A DNA stretch of 5,505 nt from Anaerolineales bacterium (lineage in GTDB: Bacteria > Chloroflexota > Anaerolineae > B4-G1 > DUEL01). Both the position numbers and the translations under genes were made by a program. The notes beneath the pieces were generated by a model. The model did no database searches. It was not told the DNA's origin and was given only the letters and a program-made list of their open reading frames with translations. Of the stretch, positions 1 to 4,393 are shown one piece after another. The stretch is from contig DQUX01000393.1 of NCBI GenBank assembly GCA_015662065.1, positions 1 to 5,505 on the forward strand, read 5' to 3'. Positions within the stretch are counted from its first letter, which is position 1. Each line of letters starts with the position of its first letter.

Positions 1-3
1 CTA

Positions 4-21
4 TTCCGGCGCGCTCCGGAA
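4..21. other. Short inverted repeat at window edge
   Basis: TTCCGG (4-9) and CCGGAA (16-21) form a perfect 6-bp inverted repeat around a 6-nt centre. It lies about 34 bp upstream of the candidate -35 box of the DUF2085 gene. It could be an operator for that promoter, or the foot of a terminator of a gene lying to the left. No T-tract follows it, and no gene end is visible inside the window, so the role is undecided. Confidence 0.25.
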
Positions 22-54
22 ACATGCAATTACCCTATAGCGATCAACAGAAGC

Positions 55-82
55 TTGCGCCCCCCTCCTCAAAGGGTATAAT
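55..82 (+). promoter_or_regulatory. Candidate sigma70-type promoter of the DUF2085 gene
   Basis: A perfect TATAAT -10 box sits at 77-82. A weak -35 candidate, TTGCGC (55-60, matching the first three consensus bases), lies 16 bp upstream. Transcription would start near 89, giving a leader of about 30 nt before the ATG at 120. The leader contains a Shine-Dalgarno sequence at 107-113. The -10 box is convincing in such GC-rich DNA; the -35 box is less so. Confidence 0.6.
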
Positions 83-119
83 CAAATCTTCCCATCCCAG
101 ACCGTGAAGGGAGCAGCCA

Positions 120-932
120 ATGAGCACCTCTCACACCCGCTCCTGGGCCAGGTGGTTGGCCGCCGTCCTGGCCGCTTTGACCGTGGGGGCCTACCTGGGA
201 TTGACCCCCGGGGGTGTGCTGACCAAGGCCGACATGGTGGGGTACGCCGTCTGCCATCGGATTCCGTCCCACTCCTTCTTCATCGGCGGGCGGCAGTTGC
301 CCCTCTGCGCCCGTTGCACCGGCACGTTCCTGGGAGCCCTGATAGGACTCCTCGGCCAGGGCGTGATCCTGCGGCGACGGCGGGCCTCGGAGTTCCCCCC
401 GCCCCCCATCCTGGCCCTCCTGGTCGGCTTCATCCTGCTGATGGGAGCCGACGGCCTCAATTCCTACCTCAGTATGATCCCCGGCGCTCCCTACCTCTAC
501 GAACCCCGCCAATGGCTGCGGCTGGTCACCGGCACCCTCAACGGCCTGGCCCTCAGCGGAATCCTGCTGCCGCTGGTCCACTTCAGCCTCTGGCGGGATA
601 TCACACCGGAGCGGGTGATCCGCCGGTGGCGCGATCTGGGGGTCCTGGTGGCGCTGGAGGGAGGGATGGTCGGGCTGGTGTTGACCCGCTGGCCGCCGCT
701 CCTGTACCCGCTGGCGCTAGCGGGCGCGGCCGGGGTGCTGACGATGCTGACCCTGATCAACACGGTGCTGGTGGTGATGCTCACGGGGCGGGAAAACCGC
801 TACGGTGGCTGGCGGGAGGCCATCGGCCCCCTGCTGGCCGGGATCGCCCTGGCCTTCCTGGAGGTCGGGCTGATCGACCTCCTGCGCTACAGGCTGACCG
901 GAACCCTGGAGGGATTCCCCGGCCTGGGGTAG
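120..932 (+). CDS. DUF2085 family multi-pass membrane protein
   Basis: This 270-residue integral membrane protein has the hallmarks of the DUF2085 family: a CHRIP motif (Cys45-His46), then R58-Q-L-P-L-C63-A-R-C66-T-G inside the N-terminal third, and an Asp-Gly pair at 111-112. The Cys/His residues could bind a metal or take part in redox chemistry. That is inference, because no function is established for the family to my knowledge. Hydrophobic stretches near residues 11-28, 69-86, 96-112, 135-155, 172-190, 196-222 and 234-256 suggest about seven helices. The C-terminal half extends beyond the conserved core and I do not recognise it. The ATG at 120 is chosen because AAGGGAG (107-113) lies 6 nt upstream and the N-terminus reads directly into a first membrane helix. 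The gene appears monocistronic and converges on the tRNA operon. Confidence 0.85.
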   Translation: MSTSHTRSWARWLAAVLAALTVGAYLGLTPGGVLTKADMVGYAVCHRIPSHSFFIGGRQLPLCARCTGTFLGALIGLLGQGVILRRRRASEFPPPPILALLVGFILLMGADGLNSYLSMIPGAPYLYEPRQWLRLVTGTLNGLALSGILLPLVHFSLWRDITPERVIRRWRDLGVLVALEGGMVGLVLTRWPPLLYPLALAGAAGVLTMLTLINTVLVVMLTGRENRYGGWREAIGPLLAGIALAFLEVGLIDLLRYRLTGTLEGFPGLG

Positions 933-949
933 TAGAGGACGGCCCGAGG

Positions 950-964
950 GTGGGCACCGCCCAC
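950..964. other. Small perfect hairpin in convergent gap
   Basis: GTGGGC (950-955) and GCCCAC (959-964) form a 6-bp stem with a 3-nt loop. It lies 18 nt after the DUF2085 stop codon and 7 nt from the larger hairpin at 972-997. It has no T-tract on either side. It may assist termination from either direction or protect a 3' end; this is inferred from position only. Confidence 0.35.
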
Positions 965-971
965 AAGGGGA

Positions 972-997
972 ACGGCCGCCCCGACCGGGGCGGCCGT
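972..997 (-). terminator. Strong hairpin terminator after the tRNA operon, possibly bidirectional
   Basis: The arms at 972-982 and 987-997 are perfectly complementary over 11 bp, almost all G-C, with a GACC/GGTC tetraloop. Read on the minus strand, the stem begins 11 nt after the 3' end of the CAT tRNA and is followed by a pyrimidine-rich, only partly T-rich run (TTCCCCTT). That fits an intrinsic terminator with an imperfect T-tract. Read on the plus strand, no T-tract follows, so any effect on the DUF2085 transcript would be weaker or rely on other factors. Confidence 0.65.
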
Positions 998-1008
998 CGG
1001 TGGCTCTG

Positions 1009-1080
1009 TGGGCCCGGCAGGATTCGAACCTGCGACCGACCGGTTATGAGCCGGCAGCTCTACCGCTGAGCTACGGGCCC
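1009..1080 (-). tRNA. tRNA with CAT anticodon (elongator Met, or Ile2 with lysidine)
   Basis: This 72-nt cloverleaf has every arm intact: acceptor GGGCCCG pairing with CGGGCCC, a D-stem GCTC/GAGC, an anticodon stem GCCGG/CCGGT with loop CTCATAA, a 5-nt variable loop, T-arm GCAGG-TTCGAAT-CCTGC, and discriminator A. The anticodon is CAT. It is not the initiator, because the first base pair is G-C and the anticodon stem lacks three consecutive G-C pairs of the initiator type. Elongator Met and the tRNA-Ile2 whose C34 becomes lysidine cannot be separated safely by eye. CCA is not encoded. It is the last gene of the operon, separated from tRNA-Gly by a 70-nt spacer (1081-1150) in which I see no gene or clear promoter. 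Confidence 0.93.
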
Positions 1081-1150
1081 GGACTGGATTGCCGGTTGCC
1101 AGACACCCAGCGCACCCCCATAGGAGGCACTCATCCGATGCCGCGCACAG

Positions 1151-1221
1151 AGCGGGCGGCGGGAATCGAACCCGCAACAGCAGCTTGGAAGGCTGCGGCA
1201 ATACCATTTTGCAACGCCCGC
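1151..1221 (-). tRNA. tRNA-Gly(TCC)
   Basis: This is a complete 71-nt cloverleaf: acceptor GCGGGCG/CGCCCGC, D-stem GCAA/TTGC with a compact 7-nt D-loop, anticodon stem GCAGC/GCTGC with loop CTTCCAA (anticodon TCC), a 4-nt variable loop, T-arm GCGGG-TTCGATT-CCCGC, and discriminator T, as is common for bacterial tRNA-Gly. CCA is not encoded, so a CCA-adding enzyme must finish it. Its 5' end lies only 2 nt after the 3' end of tRNA-Pro. The two must therefore be cut from one precursor, with RNase P and 3' processing acting almost at the same place. Confidence 0.96.
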
Positions 1222-1223
1222 AG

Positions 1224-1298
1224 TCGGGGCGGCCGGACTTGAACCGGCGGCCTCGCGGACCCAAACCGCGCGCTCTAGCCGGACTGAGCTACGCCCCG
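1224..1298 (-). tRNA. tRNA-Pro(TGG)
   Basis: This is a complete 75-nt cloverleaf: acceptor CGGGGCG/CGCCCCG, with the C1-G72 first pair typical of bacterial tRNA-Pro, D-stem GCTC/GAGC with a 10-nt loop, anticodon stem CGCGG/CCGCG with loop TTTGGGT (anticodon TGG), a 5-nt variable loop, T-arm GCCGG-TTCAAGT-CCGGC, and discriminator A. CCA is not encoded. It is the first gene of the Pro-Gly-Met/Ile2 operon and sits 9 nt downstream of a strong -10 box. Confidence 0.96.
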
Positions 1299-1307
1299 CC
1301 GGTTTTA

Positions 1308-1336
1308 AGTATACCGCCGTTATCCCACTCCGTCAA
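1308..1336 (-). promoter_or_regulatory. Strong promoter of the tRNA operon
   Basis: On the minus strand TTGACG (1331-1336, five of six consensus bases) is followed after exactly 17 bp by TATACT (1308-1313, five of six). Transcription would start near 1301, only 2 to 3 nt before the first base of mature tRNA-Pro at 1298. The -35 box begins 2 bp after the stop codon of the upstream gene, so the whole promoter fits in the 40-bp intergenic gap. A nearly ideal promoter suits a stable-RNA operon. Confidence 0.85.
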
Positions 1337-1338
1337 GC

Positions 1339-3228
1339 TCACGGCGCCCAGCTCAGCCGCTGGTCCCCCCAGTTGGGCATATCCGTCCCGAGATCCACAA
1401 TCCGGCGGACGTTCTCCCCGTTCGGGTCCATCAGGTAGATGGACCAACGACCATCCTGATACGAGAGGAAGGCCAGGGCTGAGCCATCGGGAGCCCAGGC
1501 CGGCAGCGCTTCGATCCCCGGATCGTCGGTGATCTCCTGCACCCCCCCCGTGACGCTCAGGAGATACAGGTTCCAGCTCCCGGTGTGGTTGGACATATAG
1601 GCCAACAGGTCACCGCTGGGGGCCCAGTGGAGACCGATGTCCCCCTTGCTGGCGGTGAGGCGGGTGGGGGGTTGACCGTCGTCCAGGTTGTCCACGAAGA
1701 CTCCGCAGGTCAACCCGTCCTCCTCACAGCCGGTCCAGGCCAGAAGCCCGCTGGGCCCCCAGGCCGGCCCCCAACCGATGGCGTGGTCCACCGGCTCCGC
1801 CGTGCCGTCGGTAGGAGCGATGTAGATGTGCCATACCCCGGCCCCATCCGGCGCGGCGTAGGCGTACCGGCCCCCATCCGGCGAGATCGTCGGCCAGGCG
1901 GCGGTCGCATCGGCCCGCAGCGTCACCGGTTGCCCACCCGGCTGGATCAGGGAGAGACCGGCGGCCAGCCGGTTGCGGTAGATCAGGCGGTCGCTCCCCC
2001 ATTGCCAGCACGGCTGATCCGCCCCCGCCGCCACTCGGGTCAGCCGCCCGTCGGCGGTGAGGGAGTAGATATCGTACAGCCCGGTCTGAGGGTTGTAGGC
2101 CGGGTAGGCCAGCCGGCCCACCTGGAAACCCGGCACGGGAAGGGTGCCGGTGGTGGGAAGGGTGCCCGTGATGGGCGGGATCGGGGTCGGCGTTGCCACA
2201 GCGCAGACCTCGGCCGCCTCCGCCTGTCTCTGCTGTAACTCCGGGTCGTTCAACATCTCCAGCGCCCGGGCATACTGGGCCGCCGCCGGGCACATCTCCT
2301 CCTGCTCAAACCACAGATCGCCGTACACCACCCGGGCCTCGTACAGCCGGGAGAAGACGTCCTTGTAACCGGGAGCCAGCGCGTACAGCTCCTCGAACCG
2401 CTGGACGCACAACTGCCAATCCAGCCCCCAGTAACCCAGCGCCGTCATATACCGGTGGGCCAGCTCCCGCTCCCAGAGCGCTTCCTGGTCCAACGGACGG
2501 ATCGCCAGCGCCCGGTCGAGGTAGAAGATCCCCTCCTCAAAGCGGTCCTCCTCCAGGAGGGCCATCCCGTGGTTGTAGAGGCTGGTGAAGAGCATATCCT
2601 CCACCGCCTCCGCCTCGTACTCGGGGGCGAAGCCGTGCAACTGGCCCAGGACCCGGGCGGCGGTCTCCCAGTCCCCCTGCTGGTAGGCGGCCACCCCCTC
2701 TGTGTACAGCTCGTGGGCGATGTCTTCGGCCGCCTGGGAAGTGGGGGTGGGGACGGCGGCCAACCGCGCCCGGGCCTCGTCCAGCCCCTGGACCGCCAGT
2801 GGGTGATCGGGGTCGAGTTGCAGGGCGTACTCAAATTCGGCGATCGCCAGCTCATACTCCCCCGCGTCCAGCCGGGATAGACCCCGCTGGTAGTGCTCAT
2901 CGGCTATAGCGGCCCGGCGCTCCTGCCGCTCCCGCTCCCCCTCGCGGATCCCGGAGTAGCCAGCGACGCCAACGGCGATGCCTATGAGACAAAGAAAGGA
3001 AACGAGCACCAGAAGGATCACGCGCGCCCGTTGCCAGAAGGTCGGCCCCGCAGCGGGGGCCTCCTCAGCGGGGGCCGGGAGGGGGATCGTCTCTTCCGAG
3101 ATCGCGGACCTCCGCCCCGGGCGGCCCCGCCGCCGTTTCATCGGCTGCGTCTCCTCAATATTCAGGCCACATCGGGGGCATAGGGAAAGAGGTTCCGGCA
3201 CCTCATACCCGCAATCGGGACACCGCAT
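1339..3228 (-). CDS. Membrane-anchored zinc ribbon / TPR / TolB-like propeller protein
   Basis: This 629-residue protein has clear modular architecture. Residues 1-22 form a zinc ribbon (Cys3, Cys6, Cys17, Cys20). A basic stretch at 31-40 and a Pro/Ala/Glu-rich linker lead to one membrane helix at about 69-90, then a charged helix. TPR-like repeats follow at about 110-143, 172-205 and 217-250, with weaker ones to about 325. A Thr/Pro-rich linker (344-367) leads to PD40/TolB-type beta-propeller blades, best seen at 445-459, 534-562 (WAPSG) and 577-606 (WAPDG). By the positive-inside rule the ribbon is cytoplasmic and the TPRs and propeller are outside. A scaffold or sensor at the cell surface is plausible, but the partner and function are unknown. 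The ATG at 3228 is chosen because GGAGAG lies about 5 nt upstream and the zinc ribbon starts at once; an in-frame TTG at 3246 adds only six residues. It is divergent from the isomerase-like gene and has its own promoter. Confidence 0.85.
   Translation of the reverse strand: MRCPDCGYEVPEPLSLCPRCGLNIEETQPMKRRRGRPGRRSAISEETIPLPAPAEEAPAAGPTFWQRARVILLVLVSFLCLIGIAVGVAGYSGIREGERERQERRAAIADEHYQRGLSRLDAGEYELAIAEFEYALQLDPDHPLAVQGLDEARARLAAVPTPTSQAAEDIAHELYTEGVAAYQQGDWETAARVLGQLHGFAPEYEAEAVEDMLFTSLYNHGMALLEEDRFEEGIFYLDRALAIRPLDQEALWERELAHRYMTALGYWGLDWQLCVQRFEELYALAPGYKDVFSRLYEARVVYGDLWFEQEEMCPAAAQYARALEMLNDPELQQRQAEAAEVCAVATPTPIPPITGTLPTTGTLPVPGFQVGRLAYPAYNPQTGLYDIYSLTADGRLTRVAAGADQPCWQWGSDRLIYRNRLAAGLSLIQPGGQPVTLRADATAAWPTISPDGGRYAYAAPDGAGVWHIYIAPTDGTAEPVDHAIGWGPAWGPSGLLAWTGCEEDGLTCGVFVDNLDDGQPPTRLTASKGDIGLHWAPSGDLLAYMSNHTGSWNLYLLSVTGGVQEITDDPGIEALPAWAPDGSALAFLSYQDGRWSIYLMDPNGENVRRIVDLGTDMPNWGDQRLSWAP
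2137..2172 (-). repeat. Two 18-bp tandem units encoding a Thr/Pro linker
   Basis: Units 2137-2154 and 2155-2172 match at 16 of 18 positions. They encode the hexapeptides TGTLPV and TGTLPT in the linker (residues 354-365) between the TPR region and the propeller. This looks like a small in-frame duplication in a flexible linker, where copy number could drift between strains without breaking the protein. Confidence 0.75.
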
Positions 3229-3283
3229 AGTCTCTCCGCTTCCCAAGGCTCATGGACTGAGCTCCCGGGGGCAAGGGGCAGGC

Positions 3284-3332
3284 GCTCCCCTCCCTGAGAA
3301 CCGGCCTTCCCGCGGGCTCCGGAGGGGAGCCC
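3284..3332 (-). promoter_or_regulatory. Alternative hairpins in the leader of the zinc-ribbon/TPR/propeller gene
   Basis: Two pairings share the same bases. Stem A pairs 3284-3293 with 3321-3330 (10 bp, perfect, 27-nt loop). Stem B pairs 3314-3320 with 3326-3332 (7 bp, perfect, 5-nt loop). Both use 3326-3330, and the loop of B (3321-3325) is part of stem A, so they exclude each other. They lie within the predicted 127-nt leader between a start near 3355 and the ATG at 3228. In the transcript, B would form first and A could replace it as synthesis proceeds. An attenuator or switch is possible, but G-C-rich DNA makes such pairings more likely by chance, and no T-tract or known riboswitch consensus is visible. 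Confidence 0.35.
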
Positions 3333-3361
3333 CTTCCACAGCCCCCGACCAAACCGGAGCG

Positions 3362-3390
3362 ATTATAGCCGCTTTTGCCCATCTTGTCCA
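3362..3390 (-). promoter_or_regulatory. Strong promoter of the zinc-ribbon/TPR/propeller gene
   Basis: On the minus strand TGGACA (3385-3390, five of six consensus bases) is followed after 17 bp by a perfect TATAAT (3362-3367). Transcription would start near 3355 and give a 5' leader of about 127 nt before the ATG at 3228. It faces away from the plus-strand promoter at 3461-3489. Confidence 0.75.
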
Positions 3391-3414
3391 GCTAAGATGA
3401 CCTCCCGCTTGCCC

Positions 3415-3431
3415 GTTAGAATTCGGTTAGA
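3415..3431. promoter_or_regulatory. Direct repeat GTTAGA spaced by one helical turn
   Basis: GTTAGA occurs at 3415-3420 and again at 3426-3431, so the copies are 11 bp apart and fall on the same face of the helix. The pair lies 25 bp upstream of the minus-strand -35 box and 30 bp upstream of the plus-strand -35 candidate. That placement would suit a regulator acting on both divergent genes. The motif is short and no regulator can be named. Confidence 0.3.
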
Positions 3432-3446
3432 TTGAGCCACCACCAG

Positions 3447-3456
3447 CCCCCCCCCC
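3447..3456. repeat. Homopolymer run of ten C beside the isomerase promoter
   Basis: Ten consecutive C residues lie 4 bp upstream of the candidate -35 box (3461-3466) of the isomerase-like gene. Runs of this length are prone to slippage, and in several pathogens promoter-adjacent runs change expression by altering spacing. Here the run is outside the -35/-10 spacer, so it could only affect upstream elements or DNA shape. Confidence 0.6.
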
Positions 3457-3460
3457 GACA

Positions 3461-3489
3461 TTGCGCCCAGATGCAAATTCGTGTACAAT
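3461..3489 (+). promoter_or_regulatory. Candidate promoter of the isomerase-like gene
   Basis: TTGCGC (3461-3466) and TACAAT (3484-3489, five of six consensus bases) are separated by 17 bp. The same weak -35 hexamer precedes the TATAAT of the DUF2085 gene. Transcription would start near 3496, at the Shine-Dalgarno sequence AGAGG (3496-3500), leaving a leader of only about 10 nt before the ATG at 3506. This short leader is odd, so the true start of transcription may lie upstream. A TAGAAT at 3417-3422 is another possible -10 box but has no good -35 partner. Confidence 0.45.
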
Positions 3490-3505
3490 GTCCCCAGAGG
3501 TTCAT

Positions 3506-4285
3506 ATGGAACGACTGGCGATCACCACCCACGCACGGAACATCGCTCAGCCCCTCAACCTTGCCCGTGAACACCACATCGGCATCGAGATCCAGGTCTA
3601 TGGCTACGACCCCGATCTACTGGACGGCGATTGGCGGGATCTGGTGGCCCAGCACAAAGCGCTTCTGCGGGGCTTCGAGGGCGAGATCGCCCTCCACGGC
3701 GCATTCTATGATATGTACAGCGCCAGCATAGACCGGCAGATCGCCGCCCTCACCCGCAAGCGCTACCTCACCAACCTCCACATCGCCGCCGAGCTGGGTG
3801 CCCGCAACGTGGTGTTCCACGCCAACTACCTGCCCGCCCTTCGGCACCCCCGCTACCTACAGGACTGGACCCAGCGGCAGGTCGCCTTCTGGAGCGATCT
3901 GACCGATGAGGCCCGCCGCCTGGGCCTGGTGATCGCTCTGGAGAACATGTGGGAGCCGGAGCCATCCATAATCGCCCAGGTGCTGGAACAGGTGGGCTCC
4001 CCCCACCTGGCCGCCTGCCTGGACGTTGGGCATGTGTATCTCTACTCGGATTCCCTTCCCTTCTCCGCCTGGCTGGAGCGGCTGGGAGACCGGCTGGCCC
4101 ACTGCCACATCAACAACAACCGGGGCCTTTACGATGAGCACCTACCGCTGGACGCTGAGGGCGGGATCATAGACTACCAGGTTATCCTCCCTATGCTCCG
4201 GGCATTGCCCCATCCCCCCCTCATCTCCCTGGAGATGGAGGACCTGAAGGACCTGGCGCGCAGCCTGCGCTACCTGGGGCGGTAG
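3506..4285 (+). CDS. Sugar phosphate isomerase/epimerase-like TIM-barrel enzyme
   Basis: This 259-residue protein matches the xylose isomerase-like TIM-barrel superfamily, which includes sugar isomerases, epimerases and endonuclease IV. The divalent metal site looks complete: Glu146 in ALENM, Asp173 and His176 in LDVGH, His201 in CHINNN, and Glu243 in SLEME. Further candidate active-site residues are His64, His105, Asp210 and His212. The length is normal for single-domain members. Substrate cannot be read from the sequence; isomerisation or epimerisation of a sugar or sugar-like compound is inferred from the family, and an endonuclease IV role is less likely because its extra metal-binding His residues are not all evident. 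The ATG at 3506 follows AGAGG by 5 nt; the upstream in-frame ATG at 3488 has no Shine-Dalgarno sequence and overlaps the -10 candidate. A 108-bp gap separates it from the next gene. Confidence 0.8.
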   Translation: MERLAITTHARNIAQPLNLAREHHIGIEIQVYGYDPDLLDGDWRDLVAQHKALLRGFEGEIALHGAFYDMYSASIDRQIAALTRKRYLTNLHIAAELGARNVVFHANYLPALRHPRYLQDWTQRQVAFWSDLTDEARRLGLVIALENMWEPEPSIIAQVLEQVGSPHLAACLDVGHVYLYSDSLPFSAWLERLGDRLAHCHINNNRGLYDEHLPLDAEGGIIDYQVILPMLRALPHPPLISLEMEDLKDLARSLRYLGR

Positions 4286-4293
4286 CGACGTCC

Positions 4294-4328
4294 ACCACGA
4301 AACTCTGTGTCCTCTGGGCCTCCGTGGT
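4294..4328. repeat. CACAGAG-type dispersed intergenic repeat
   Basis: The element is bounded by ACCACG (4294-4299) and CGTGGT (4323-4328), a perfect 6-bp inverted repeat. Inside are three imperfect 9-nt units: CTCTGTGTC (4303-4311), CTCTGGGCC (4312-4320) and TCCGTGGTA (4321-4329). On the minus strand it reads as GAGG/CACAGAG words. From memory, intergenic repeats of this kind are scattered through many environmental bacterial genomes, including Chloroflexota. Copy number here cannot be judged from one window. It fills much of the gap between two genes on the same strand. Confidence 0.5.
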
Positions 4329-4393
4329 AGGAATCGATGAAACTGCGTAAGCCCCGACAGCGAATCCCATCCAAAGCAATAGGACATACACAA

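Noticed and set aside
104..1069. Plus-strand open frame of 321 codons starting upstream of the DUF2085 gene in another frame
   Set aside because: The product is Pro/Arg/Gly-rich, lacks domains, and runs across the terminator hairpin into the CAT tRNA. The overlapping frame encodes clear DUF2085 motifs and membrane helices.
1138..1242. Plus-strand TAGGAGG followed by an ATG at 1138 in the tRNA spacer
   Set aside because: The apparent start reads straight through antisense tRNA-Gly and tRNA-Pro, so the frame is an artefact of structured RNA genes.
1585..2238. Plus-strand open frame antisense to the propeller region
   Set aside because: It is a GC-rich shadow with no motifs; the minus-strand frame shows repeated WAPDG-type propeller motifs and TPRs through the same region.
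3229..3505. Small protein gene or known riboswitch in the divergent region
   Set aside because: Plus-strand frames here give Pro/Arg/Ser-rich products that continue antisense into the zinc-ribbon gene. No known riboswitch core that I can recognise by eye is present; only the competing stems are reported.
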